24,622 bases of DNA from UBA11612 sp963976395. Lineage in GTDB: Bacteria; Pseudomonadota; Alphaproteobacteria; Rhodospirillales; Rhodospirillaceae. The stretch is taken from NCBI GenBank assembly GCA_963976395.1, contig CAXBLG010000048.1, positions 1-24,622 on the forward strand, in the 5' to 3' direction. Positions 1 through 7,125 of the stretch are shown piece after piece. Each line of letters opens with the position of its first letter. Position 1 is the first letter of the stretch. Under the pieces are notes generated by a model. It was not told where the DNA came from and did not search any database. It saw only the letters and a list, made by a program, of their open reading frames with translations. The position numbers and the translations under genes are program-made.

Positions 1-56
1 GCAGATCCAAATCCGCTCCCAGTAATGGGAAACTTACCTCTTAATACCGAGTGCAT
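1..56 (-). CDS. possible 5' end of a gene running off the left edge
   Basis: On the minus strand an ATG (bases 56-54) is preceded by GGAGG at 67-63 with a six-base gap, an excellent ribosome binding site. The frame then stays open to the window edge, giving 18 residues that start MHSVLRGKFPITGSG. I do not recognise the product. It lies downstream of tetR on the same strand, with a dyad resembling a TetR-family operator about 80 bases upstream of its start (136-149), so it could be the regulator's target. Eighteen codons are too few to prove a gene; the call rests mainly on the ribosome binding site. Confidence 0.33.
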   Translation of the reverse strand, partial: MHSVLRGKFPITGSGFGS

Positions 57-135
57 GTGCACCCTCCCTTTCTTGGCGTCTGCTCCCCAGCTGCCAATAA
101 TACCCAAACAAACCGGGGCTCACCTTACGTTTAAA

Positions 136-149
136 TAAGACCAGTCTTA
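136..149. promoter_or_regulatory. candidate TetR-family operator (copy 1)
   Basis: TAAGACCAGTCTTA is a six-base inverted repeat around a CA centre, the general shape of a TetR-family operator. It lies about 80 bases upstream of the possible gene start at base 56. Its core GACCAGTC recurs inverted at 352-359. Assigning it to the adjacent TetR protein is inference. Confidence 0.35.
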
Positions 150-350
150 AAACATCTCAAATAGCACTCAGATAATTATGCAGCGAGGTCAACGCAGAGC
201 CGTCTGTGCTCAACAGGCATGCTCCGAGAAAACTAATTGAACTTTCAGGCTCAGCGCACTCACATAACAAAGCGCGCACATCATCTCGCCGGACAGCCCT
301 TATTACAGCCGTCTAGTTACACGGCGACCCACTCTGCACACACAATAGAA

Positions 351-360
351 CGACTGGTCG
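351..360. promoter_or_regulatory. candidate TetR-family operator (copy 2)
   Basis: CGACTGGTCG has four-base inverted arms around TG. Its core is the reverse complement of the GACCAGTC core at 139-146. It lies between the end of tetR and the possible left-edge gene. It is a weaker, shorter dyad than copy 1 and could be chance. Confidence 0.22.
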
Positions 361-522
361 GACAATGTAAATAATAGATCAAACTGCGGAACAGGTTCGC
401 GGCCGAAGATCCGCAAAGAAATGAAGTCACTTGATGAGTAAATTATTTAAGGAGGTTTTGTAAATAAATACAACTAAAGAGGGATATCAAGCGACCGTAA
501 GATACTCGATCTAGCTTAAATT

Positions 523-1137
523 TTATGGACGCCGGGGCCCCAACTGGGCCCCCCTTACACCGTTCAGAACCATATCGACGACCAGGTCAGCAACGGCATC
601 CGTGGAGGCAGGCCCCGCAGGATCGTACCAAGTATGCGTCCAATTGATCATTCCGAAATATACCATTGCCGCCGGTTTTGCTAATTCCGGCTTTGATCTG
701 AATTCAGGTTGGAGTAGCGAAAAAATATCCGCAACGGCCTGTACCAGTCGCGATTGCCGTCCGATGATGACTTCACGCCGTGCGCGGGGAAGATGGTAAA
801 GTTCGTTGACCAGCACTTTGTGCCGCGAAGCAGCTCCAGCATATAAATGCATCATCGCATGGGTAAGTGTCCGCAGCTTATGGTCAGGACTTACGTCCAT
901 GGCAATGATCCCGGATGCGGCATCCCACAGGGTCCGCACATGAGAATCCATCGCTTCGAATAGAATGTCTTCTTTGGAATCAAAGTAATGATAAATCAAA
1001 GACTTAGATGTCTTACATGCTTTAGCTAAGTCAGCCACCGAAACGCCAAGGAATCCAGCGGTGGCGAACAGCCTGACCGCATTTTCTATGATTATCTCTC
1101 GGCGTTGCGCGAAATCCGCGGCACGATTTCTGGCCAT
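523..1137 (-). CDS. TetR/AcrR-family transcriptional regulator
   Basis: This is a 204-residue protein of typical TetR length. The N-terminal helix-turn-helix covers about residues 12-58, with the family pattern of a helix ending in RLFATAGF, then VADLAKACKTSKSLIYHYF and the following SKEDIL. The C-terminal ligand-binding half is divergent, so the inducer cannot be named. Proteins of this type normally repress nearby genes and release DNA on binding a small molecule. The ATG at 1137 has GAGGA five bases upstream, which supports this start. A small dyad at 1158-1171 may be an autoregulatory site. It is the only gene between the tRNA-Ser gene and the A/T-rich left end, and may control the gene leaving the left edge. 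Confidence 0.9.
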   Translation of the reverse strand: MARNRAADFAQRREIIIENAVRLFATAGFLGVSVADLAKACKTSKSLIYHYFDSKEDILFEAMDSHVRTLWDAASGIIAMDVSPDHKLRTLTHAMMHLYAGAASRHKVLVNELYHLPRARREVIIGRQSRLVQAVADIFSLLQPEFRSKPELAKPAAMVYFGMINWTHTWYDPAGPASTDAVADLVVDMVLNGVRGAQLGPRRP

Positions 1138-1157
1138 GTTGTCCTCAGACTCTAAAG

Positions 1158-1171
1158 CAGTTGTAAAACTG
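1158..1171. promoter_or_regulatory. possible tetR autoregulatory dyad
   Basis: CAGTT-GTAA-AACTG is a five-base inverted repeat about 20 bases upstream of the tetR start, where an autoregulatory operator would be expected. It does not match the GACCAGTC dyads further left, which weakens the case that all three are bound by one protein. Confidence 0.25.
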
Positions 1172-1176
1172 GCTTA

Positions 1177-1194
1177 CCCCGCCACTCGGCAGGG
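1177..1194 (-). terminator. weak hairpin downstream of tRNA-Ser
   Basis: Read on the minus strand, CCCTGCC-GAGT-GGCGGGG forms a seven-pair stem with one G-U pair about 60 bases past the tRNA 3' end. There is no clean U run after it, so it may be only a weak terminator or a processing structure. Confidence 0.22.
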
Positions 1195-1254
1195 AGCAAG
1201 AACAACGCAATACTTCAACAGAACCGCAAAATACTGTTCCCGCTTAGATTTTAG

Positions 1255-1346
<92 letters not shown>

Positions 1347-1374
1347 GTGGTCTGCCAGCGAGCAAAGCGTAAAT

Positions 1375-1396
1375 AGCCGCTTCGGCTCCGTTTTTT
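1375..1396 (+). terminator. orphan terminator-like hairpin
   Basis: AGCCG-CTT-CGGCT forms a five-pair stem, then CCG and six T residues. It has intrinsic-terminator form on the plus strand, but no plus-strand gene precedes it. It might stop antisense transcription from the tRNA region or end an unseen small RNA. The stem is short and it could be chance. Confidence 0.28.
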
Positions 1397-1537
1397 GGCG
1401 CGCGGACCCTAACCGAAGGCCACGCTCATCGCAACGCTGATAGCGAATGCAGCCTGTCCTGGGCGAACCCTAAGCGGTACCGACGCGGACCATCAAACCA
1501 ACCACTTGTAAAATAAGTGTTAATTTACACAACGCTC

Positions 1538-1543
1538 TATATT
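1538..1543 (+). promoter_or_regulatory. possible -10 element of rplU promoter
   Basis: TATATT lies about 130 bases upstream of rplU in a locally A/T-rich stretch. No TTGACA-like element stands 16-18 bases upstream, so the assignment rests on the hexamer and its position alone. Confidence 0.3.
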
Positions 1544-1674
1544 TTAGCTGAGTGATGAACTGGGGAAGCGCCATTGACTCAGGGGCCCTCGTCAGTATAT
1601 TCACGCCGCTTCCGCGCGGGTTTATTGCGCTTTTGCAGTGGCCCGCCATTTTCGTTTCTTCAGGACTTAAGACC

Positions 1675-2133
1675 ATGTTCGCAGTGATCAAAACAGGCGG
1701 CAAACAGTACCGCGTCAGCAAAGACGACGTTATTGCCGTAGAAAAGCTTGATGGAGAAGACGGCGAAACCATCGTGTTCGATGACGTTTTGATGCTCGGC
1801 GACAAAGTCGGTCAGCCGCAGGTCGCAGACGCCAAAGTCGTCGGCGAGGTTTTGCGTCAGTTTCGCGATGAAAAGAAGATCATTTTCAAAAAGCGCCGTC
1901 GGAAACATCACCGCCGCCGCAATGGTCACCGTCAGTACCTGACCTTGGTGAAAATCACCGATATGGGGACAGGCATTTCCATTGCACCGGCGAAAGCCGT
2001 CGCGCCGAAGACCGAGGCTGCTGAGGCCCCGGCAGACGAAAAGCCTGTCGCCAAAAAGGCGGCAGCAAAAACAACCGAGAAAAAAGCCCCGGCTAAAAAG
2101 GCCGTTAAAAAAACGGCAAAAAAGACGTCGTAG
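1675..2133 (+). CDS. rplU: 50S ribosomal protein bL21
   Basis: bL21 binds 23S rRNA in the large ribosomal subunit. From the ATG at 1675 the protein has 152 residues. The first 100 or so are the standard bL21 domain, opening MFAVIKTGGKQYRV and including the basic RNA-binding run KKRRRKHHRRRNGHRQ. After this comes a tail of roughly 50 residues made almost wholly of Ala, Lys, Glu, Pro and Thr with AAAKTTEKKAPAKK-type repeats. Such tails occur on bL21 in alphaproteobacteria but not in E. coli. The frame stays open upstream to 1552, but that extension is unlike bL21, and CAGGA at 1661-1665 fits the chosen start. rpmA follows 24 bases later, the normal partner. Confidence 0.96.
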   Translation: MFAVIKTGGKQYRVSKDDVIAVEKLDGEDGETIVFDDVLMLGDKVGQPQVADAKVVGEVLRQFRDEKKIIFKKRRRKHHRRRNGHRQYLTLVKITDMGTGISIAPAKAVAPKTEAAEAPADEKPVAKKAAAKTTEKKAPAKKAVKKTAKKTS

Positions 2134-2157
2134 TCGGATCGGCGAGGAGATTTAAAA

Positions 2158-2427
2158 ATGGCTCATAAGAAATCAGGCGGCTCGTCCAGAAACGGTCGCG
2201 ATACAATCGGCAAGCGCCTCGGCATCAAAAAGTTCGGCGGCCAGAGCGTGATTCCCGGAAACATCATTGTTCGCCAGCGGGGCACAAAGTGGCATCCCGG
2301 CAAAAACGTAGGCCTTGGCCGCGACTACACGATTTTCGCGCTGCTGGAAGGCACCGTAAGCTTCAAATCTTCGACCAAGGGACGCGTCTACGTATCTGTA
2401 GACCCGAACACCAGCCCGGCAGAATAA
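2158..2427 (+). CDS. rpmA: 50S ribosomal protein bL27
   Basis: bL27 sits near the peptidyl-transferase centre, and its N-terminus helps place tRNA. The 89-residue length and the start MAHKKSGGSSRNGRDT are typical, as is GQSVIPGNIIVRQRGTKWHPG in the middle (G-x-x-V...R-Q-R-G-T core). The short N-terminus beginning with Ala-His-Lys-Lys means no cleaved leader of the Firmicutes type. GAGGAG at 2144-2149 gives a ribosome binding site. It shares a transcript with rplU, which ends at the strong terminator 2480-2508. Confidence 0.97.
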   Translation: MAHKKSGGSSRNGRDTIGKRLGIKKFGGQSVIPGNIIVRQRGTKWHPGKNVGLGRDYTIFALLEGTVSFKSSTKGRVYVSVDPNTSPAE

Positions 2428-2479
2428 CGCTCGGCGGACATTGACCGTCGGCATCCACGCTGGCGGTCCCGTGGTTAAG

Positions 2480-2508
2480 AAGGAGACGGACCGCCCGTCT
2501 CCTTTTTT
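2480..2508 (+). terminator. intrinsic terminator after rplU-rpmA
   Basis: AAGGAGACGG (2480-2489) pairs perfectly with CCGTCTCCTT (2495-2504) around a five-base loop, and a T run follows through 2508. The perfect ten-pair stem with a T tract is a textbook intrinsic terminator. It separates the ribosomal-protein operon from the obgE run. Confidence 0.93.
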
Positions 2509-2577
2509 ATTGCTCAATCTTACAACTAGGCGAGCAGGCTACAGCGCACCGGAAAAGAAACAGGTACACTCTTCGCC

Positions 2578-3633
2578 ATGAAATTCCTGGACCAAGCAAA
2601 AATCTACGTGAAGGCCGGCAACGGCGGTAATGGTTGCGTCGGATTTCGCCGTGAGAAGTTTATTGAATTTGGCGGTCCTGACGGCGGCGATGGCGGACGT
2701 GGAGGCAGTGTCGTTTTTGAAGCCGCGCGCAACCTCAATACCTTAATCGACTTTCGCTACCAGCAACATTTCAAAGCCGAGCGCGGCACCGACGGCGCAG
2801 GTCAAAACCGCACCGGACGGAACGGATCCGATTTGGTGATCAAGGTTCCTGTCGGCACAGAAATTCTCAGCGACGACAAAGACGAGGTACTCGCCGATTT
2901 AAGCGAAGACGGCCAGCGCGTCGTTTTGCTCAAAGGCGGTAACGGAGGCTTCGGCAACACACACTTCAAAGGCCCTTCAAATCAAGCCCCCGATCATGCC
3001 AACCCTGGTCTCGAAGCTCCCGAAATGTGGGTCTGGCTGCGGCTAAAACTAATTGCCGACGTAGGCCTTATCGGCTTGCCAAATGCAGGAAAGTCTACTT
3101 TTCTCGCCGCTGTTACCCGTGCACGCCCCAAAATCGCGGGCTACCCCTTCACCACTCTTCATCCAAACCTAGGCGTTGCACAGGTTGGTGATCTGGAATT
3201 CGTCATTGCCGATATTCCAGGTTTGATCGAGGGCGCGCATGAAGGCGCAGGCCTTGGTGATCGATTCCTAGGCCATGTCGAACGCTGCGCGGTGCTTTTG
3301 CACTTGGTGGACGGTACGCAAGATGACGTCGCGGCCGCCTACAAAACGGTTCGGAAAGAATTGAAAGCCTACGGCGGTGGACTTGCCCAGAAAAAAGAAA
3401 TCGTTGCTTTGAACAAATGCGACGCTCTGGACGAAGAAACTCAGGAAGAAAAGCGACAAGCCCTGAGCAAAGCCTGCCGAAAGAAAGTTTTTATTCATTC
3501 CGGTGTTTCAGGAGCCGGACGCACCGAGGTGTTGAGAAAAACGGCCAAGATCGTTGAAGGTGCTCGCTTAGGCGTGCCCGAAAGCGCCGACGACGAAGAT
3601 GAGGAGCACGAGTCCCAAGGATGGACGCCGTGA
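2578..3633 (+). CDS. obgE: Obg-family GTPase ObgE/CgtA
   Basis: This essential GTPase binds the 50S subunit and links ribosome assembly to stress and cell-cycle control. The protein has 351 residues. Residues 1-158 form the glycine-rich Obg fold (KAGNGGNGCVGFRREKF, GGDGGRGG, KGGNGGFGN). The GTPase domain covers about 160-328, with the P loop GLPNAGKST near residue 165, DIPG as G3 and NKCD as G4 near 280. A short acidic tail ends the protein. No Shine-Dalgarno sequence lies close to the ATG. A TACACT hexamer at 2565-2570 is so near the start that a very short leader is possible. It overlaps proB by 13 bases. Confidence 0.96.
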   Translation: MKFLDQAKIYVKAGNGGNGCVGFRREKFIEFGGPDGGDGGRGGSVVFEAARNLNTLIDFRYQQHFKAERGTDGAGQNRTGRNGSDLVIKVPVGTEILSDDKDEVLADLSEDGQRVVLLKGGNGGFGNTHFKGPSNQAPDHANPGLEAPEMWVWLRLKLIADVGLIGLPNAGKSTFLAAVTRARPKIAGYPFTTLHPNLGVAQVGDLEFVIADIPGLIEGAHEGAGLGDRFLGHVERCAVLLHLVDGTQDDVAAAYKTVRKELKAYGGGLAQKKEIVALNKCDALDEETQEEKRQALSKACRKKVFIHSGVSGAGRTEVLRKTAKIVEGARLGVPESADDEDEEHESQGWTP

Positions 3634-4766
3634 CCGCCGAACAATCTTTAGAAGATTCTCCACTTACCGCCGCAAAACGTATGGTCGTAAAAATCGGATC
3701 AGCCTTGCTGGTTGATGATGAAACAGGGGCCGTGCATCACCCATGGCTTGATGCTCTCTGCGATGATATCGCCGCTGCACATGAACGAGGACAAGAGGTG
3801 GTCATTGTCACTTCGGGCGCGATCGCCATCGGACGCGGACCTCTCGGCATGAAAGGCCGAAAGCTGCGCCTCGAAGAAAAACAGGCTGCGGCAGCAACCG
3901 GACAAATGCGGCTCGCGCACGCGTATCAACAGTCCCTGGCCCGCCACAACATTATAGTCGCTCAGGTGCTCATCACGTTGGACGACACCGAAGATCGCCG
4001 CCGTTATCTCAATGCACGCAACACCCTCGACACTTTACTCAAACTGCGGGCAGTGCCCGTAATTAATGAGAACGATTCGGTTGCCACCGCCGAAATTAGA
4101 TTTGGTGACAATGACCGCCTCGCCGCACGCGTCTCTCAGATGATCAGCGCGGATACATTGATCCTGCTTTCCGATATCGATGGTCTTTACACCGCCAACC
4201 CACGCACAACGCCAAGTGCTGAACTGGTGCCCGAAGTGCACGAGATCACCCCTGAGGTTGAATCCATGGCCGGAACGGCCTCTGACCACGGGTCTGGCGG
4301 AATGGTGACCAAGCTTATGGCCGCGAAAATTTGTATGGGCGCCGGATGTCGCATGGCAATCGCCCCCGGCAAACAACCGCGCCCGCTAAGTCGACTGATC
4401 GATGGCGGACGCTGCACATGGTTTTTACCGGCAGCGGAACCTCGCGCGGCACGCAAACGTTGGGTCGCTGGAAGTCTGCAGACCTTAGGAATATTGGTCG
4501 TGGACGATGGCGCTGTTAACGCCCTCAACAGCGGCAAAAGCTTACTCCCCGCTGGGGTTGTTAACGTCTCCGGTGACTTTGAGCGGGGGGATGCAGTGGA
4601 AGTGCGGACCAAAGATGGCCGGGTGCTCGGCAAGGGACTGTCGGCCTATGCCGCTACCGATATCAACGCCATCAAAGGACAGAAGTCAGAAAAAATTGAA
4701 GAGATACTTGGCTTTCGGGGCCGCAGTGAAGTGATACACCGCGATGACCTGGTGATGGGGTCGTAA
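3621..4766 (+). CDS. proB: glutamate 5-kinase
   Basis: ProB phosphorylates glutamate to gamma-glutamyl phosphate, the first and usually proline-inhibited step of proline synthesis. The 381 residues match the two-domain form. An amino-acid kinase domain covers about residues 18-275 (MVVKIGSALL, VVIVTSGAIAIG, INENDSVA, FGDNDRLAARVS, GGMVTKLMAAKI). A C-terminal PUA domain covers about 290-375. Its start overlaps the end of obgE by 13 bases, which suggests translational coupling. proA follows, so the two enzymes that hand on the unstable intermediate are made together. Confidence 0.96.
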   Translation: MDAVTAEQSLEDSPLTAAKRMVVKIGSALLVDDETGAVHHPWLDALCDDIAAAHERGQEVVIVTSGAIAIGRGPLGMKGRKLRLEEKQAAAATGQMRLAHAYQQSLARHNIIVAQVLITLDDTEDRRRYLNARNTLDTLLKLRAVPVINENDSVATAEIRFGDNDRLAARVSQMISADTLILLSDIDGLYTANPRTTPSAELVPEVHEITPEVESMAGTASDHGSGGMVTKLMAAKICMGAGCRMAIAPGKQPRPLSRLIDGGRCTWFLPAAEPRAARKRWVAGSLQTLGILVVDDGAVNALNSGKSLLPAGVVNVSGDFERGDAVEVRTKDGRVLGKGLSAYAATDINAIKGQKSEKIEEILGFRGRSEVIHRDDLVMGS

Positions 4767-4806
4767 CTCTTCCCTATGTTATGCTGGACGAGAACGGAGA
4801 GTGGCC

Positions 4807-6087
4807 ATGGATGGCACCGTAGAACCTGAAAACGATATTGCGGATATGATGACAAATCTGGGTCGCAAGGCCCGGGATGCCTCTCGTATTCTTGCGGGCA
4901 CCAGCGCTGCAATCAAGAACACTGCCCTCATCGCCGCCGCAAAGGCCTTGCGGGAAAGCGCCGAAACCATCAAAGCCGCCAACGCACAAGATATGGCATC
5001 TGCTAGGCAAAAAGGGCTGACTGCCGCAATGCTCGACCGCCTAGATCTCAACGATGCGCGCATCGTCGCCATGGCAAAAGGCTTACAAGAAATCGCGGCG
5101 CTGAATGACCCTATCGGCGAAATCATTTCTGCGTGGTCGCGGCCCAACGGCTTGAAGATCGAACGCGTCCGCATGCCGTTAGGCGTAGTCGGCGTTATTT
5201 ATGAGTCGCGGCCCAATGTAACTGCCGATGCCGGCGGTCTCTGCCTAAAAGCGGGCAACGCATGTATTTTGCGCGGCGGTTCCGAGAGCTTCCATTCTTC
5301 GCGAGCGATTCTTGCCGCGTTGCAGAGCGGTCTGCGCGAGGCTGGTTTGCCCGAGACTGCTATCCAAATGATACCGACAACAGATCGGGCTGCGGTCGGC
5401 GAAATGCTCACCATGACCAAGTACATCGATGTTATCGTGCCCCGCGGCGGACAATCGCTTGTCGAGCGAGTCATGCGTGAGTCGCGTGTGCCCACATTCC
5501 TTCATTTAACCGGACTGTGTCACACCTACATTCACAGCGACGCCGATCCCGACAAAGCACGCTCGATTGTTCTCAATGCCAAAATGCGCCGCACTGGCAT
5601 TTGCGGCGCTACGGAAACGGTGTTGATTGATGAGAACATCGCGAGCCGTATTTTACCGCCAATCCTTGAAGACCTTATCACCGCCGGTTGCGAGGTTCGC
5701 GGCGACGCGACCATACAGAGTCTAAATCCAAGCGTTAAATCGGTTTCTGATGAAGATTGGGATACCGAATACTTGGATGCTATTTTGTCGGTGAAGGTCG
5801 TGAAAAATATGGATGATGCGCTCGCTCATATTACGGCTCACGGTAGTGAGCACACTGACGCTATTATTACCGAAGACCAATCAGCTGCAGACCGATTCAT
5901 GGACGCGTTGAGCAGCGCCATCGTCATGCATAATGCCTCGACGCAGTTTGCCGATGGCGGCGAATTCGGCATGGGCGCTGAAATCGGCATCGCGACGGGC
6001 AAACTTCATGCACGCGGGCCAGTCGGAGTCGAACAACTCACCACGTTCAAATACAAGGTGCGCGGTGACGGGCAGACCCGGCCCTAA
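4807..6087 (+). CDS. proA: gamma-glutamyl phosphate reductase
   Basis: ProA reduces gamma-glutamyl phosphate with NADPH to glutamate semialdehyde, the second step of proline synthesis. The 426 residues have the aldehyde-dehydrogenase-like fold with the family stretches PLGVVGVIYESRPNVT and GNACILRGGSES. The catalytic Cys266 lies in RRTGICGATE. Near the C-terminus is STQFADGGEFGMGAEIGI. A GTG at 4801 is in frame, but GGAGA at 4796-4800 sits directly against it and six bases before the ATG at 4807, so I prefer the ATG. It is about 40 bases after proB. Confidence 0.95.
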   Translation: MDGTVEPENDIADMMTNLGRKARDASRILAGTSAAIKNTALIAAAKALRESAETIKAANAQDMASARQKGLTAAMLDRLDLNDARIVAMAKGLQEIAALNDPIGEIISAWSRPNGLKIERVRMPLGVVGVIYESRPNVTADAGGLCLKAGNACILRGGSESFHSSRAILAALQSGLREAGLPETAIQMIPTTDRAAVGEMLTMTKYIDVIVPRGGQSLVERVMRESRVPTFLHLTGLCHTYIHSDADPDKARSIVLNAKMRRTGICGATETVLIDENIASRILPPILEDLITAGCEVRGDATIQSLNPSVKSVSDEDWDTEYLDAILSVKVVKNMDDALAHITAHGSEHTDAIITEDQSAADRFMDALSSAIVMHNASTQFADGGEFGMGAEIGIATGKLHARGPVGVEQLTTFKYKVRGDGQTRP

Positions 6088-6733
6088 CTCTGTGCAACGT
6101 CTTCCTGCTTTTGGTGACCGGCGGCGACGGCGCATTGGTCTATTGGGCGGCTCGTTCAACCCCGCGCATGCGGGACATCTGCACATCAGCCGTGAGGCTT
6201 TGAAGCGCCTGCATCTTGACCAAGTATGGTGGCTGATCAGTCCACAAAATCCGCTGAAGTCTGCGGAAAACATGGCCCCGGCAAGCCAGCGCATGGCGGC
6301 CGCCAAAGCGATCGCCGCCGCCAACCCCCGTATATTAGTGACAGATGTGGAGCGCCGAATGGGCGATGCTCGGACTGCGCATTCCTTGCGAAGCCTTTGC
6401 CAACATTACCCGAATTTGCGGTTCGTCTGGCTCATGGGAGCAGATAACCTTGCCGAAATTCCTCGTTGGTGGCGATGGACTGGCATCTTTCACACCGTGC
6501 GCGTTGCGGTTCTTGACCGTAGTCCTTATTCTTATGGAGCGTTGGCTGGCAGCGCGGCGCGCAGATTTGCGCGGGTTCGAGTAGGGAGGCCTTTGTCCAT
6601 CTGGTTTCGCTCTCCTCCTTCATGGGCTTACATGGCCGTGCGCCGTCACCCGGCATCAGCAACCGCACTGCGCGCTGAAAATGGCGTTGCCACACCGATA
6701 AAACCAATAGAAGGAGGCCGACATCCGCGCTAA
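6065..6733 (+). CDS. nadD: nicotinate-nucleotide adenylyltransferase
   Basis: NadD adenylates nicotinate mononucleotide in NAD synthesis. The nucleotidyltransferase signature GLLGGSFNPAHAGHLHIS is near the N-terminus, MGADNL lies in the middle, and HPASATALRA near the C-terminus stands in for the SSTxIR motif, as is usual in alphaproteobacteria. The open frame begins much further upstream inside proA, but that part is out-of-frame proA sequence. I chose GTG 6065, with AAGG six bases upstream and a 23-base overlap with proA (222 residues). GTG 6092, just after the proA stop, is the alternative. The end carries the rsfS ribosome binding site. Confidence 0.9.
   Translation: MTGRPGPNSVQRLPAFGDRRRRRIGLLGGSFNPAHAGHLHISREALKRLHLDQVWWLISPQNPLKSAENMAPASQRMAAAKAIAAANPRILVTDVERRMGDARTAHSLRSLCQHYPNLRFVWLMGADNLAEIPRWWRWTGIFHTVRVAVLDRSPYSYGALAGSAARRFARVRVGRPLSIWFRSPPSWAYMAVRRHPASATALRAENGVATPIKPIEGGRHPR
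6711..6725 (+). promoter_or_regulatory. strong rsfS ribosome binding site followed by AUC
   Basis: A perfect AAGGAGG (6711-6717) ends five bases before ATC (6723-6725), which is in frame with rsfS. An in-frame TAG at 6708 blocks any start further up. The first ordinary start codons, TTG 6750 and ATG 6759, are 32 and 41 bases beyond the site, too far to use it directly. Confidence 0.55.
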
Positions 6734-7097
6734 AAAAGTTCCGCTCGACTTGGAGAAAATGGTCGATACCATTCTCACCTCGCTTGACGACGACAAAGCT
6801 CAAGACGTTCTGTCCATCGACCTTGTCGGAAAAACCAGCATCGCAGATCGCATGATTGTCGCTTCAGGCACCTCGAGCCGTATGGTGGCCGCTATGGCTC
6901 AGCACCTCGTCACAAAACTCAAGGATATGGGACTCAAACCCAAGAGCGAGGGTGAGAGGAATGGCGACTGGGTGCTGATAGATACAGGGGACGTGATCGT
7001 TCATCTGTTTCGCCCTGAAGTTCGTGCCTTCTACAATATCGAACGGATCTGGGCCGCGCCGACACCTGGCTCCGGCGATGCTGTCCAGCACGCATAG
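6723..7097 (+). CDS. rsfS: ribosomal silencing factor RsfS
   Basis: RsfS binds uL14 and keeps ribosomal subunits apart when nutrients run low. The family core is clear: SLDDDKAQDVLSIDLVGKTS, then IADRMIVASGTSSRMV, DWVLIDTGDVIVHLFRPE and FYNIERIW. The start is uncertain. ATG 6759 gives 112 residues and TTG 6750 gives 115, with only a badly spaced GGAG nearby. ATC 6723 gives 124 residues, sits five bases after a perfect AAGGAGG, and overlaps the end of nadD by 11 bases. I list the ATC start because of that site. It adds the basic residues RAKKVPLDLEK, plausible for the family N-terminus. nadD and rlmH are its usual neighbours. Confidence 0.85.
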   Translation: MRAKKVPLDLEKMVDTILTSLDDDKAQDVLSIDLVGKTSIADRMIVASGTSSRMVAAMAQHLVTKLKDMGLKPKSEGERNGDWVLIDTGDVIVHLFRPEVRAFYNIERIWAAPTPGSGDAVQHA

Positions 7098-7125
7098 GCG
7101 TGGCGCTTAGCTGCGCTCGTTATTC

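Larger units (their letters stand above)
57..522. other. A/T-rich non-coding region
   Basis: No convincing gene is visible here. Stops are dense in all frames and the composition drops sharply (421-480 is 15/60 G+C). An isolated AAGGAGG at 449-455 leads into no usable reading frame. Two short dyads with a GAC-CA-GTC core lie at 136-149 and 351-360. The stretch separates the end of tetR from a possible gene start at 56 and would hold that gene's promoter. Confidence 0.6.
1347..1674. other. divergent intergenic region between tRNA-Ser and rplU
   Basis: This stretch must carry the promoters for tRNA-Ser (leftward) and rplU (rightward). A hairpin with a T run lies at 1375-1396. TATATT at 1538-1543 is a plausible -10 element for rplU, though no good -35 stands at the usual distance. 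The likely leader, about 1550-1674, includes the inverted repeat CTGAGT (1548-1553) / ACTCAG (1577-1582) and a G/C-rich pairing near 1616-1652. An in-frame upstream extension of rplU shows no similarity to bL21, so I treat it as leader. No other gene is seen. Confidence 0.5.

Noticed and set aside
178..240. Twenty-codon plus-strand frame in the left intergenic region
   Set aside because: No ribosome binding site and no recognisable product.
421..441. Six-codon reading frame ATG to TAA near an AAGGAGG
   Set aside because: The strong ribosome binding site at 449-455 lies after this frame, not before it; nothing supports translation.
1552..1674. In-frame upstream extension of rplU
   Set aside because: The added 41 residues do not resemble bL21, whose normal start MFAVIKTGGKQ is at 1675 with a suitable ribosome binding site.
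5933..6064. Upstream extension of nadD inside proA
   Set aside because: This part is proA read in another frame, and the nadD fold begins with GLLGGSFNP only after 6110.
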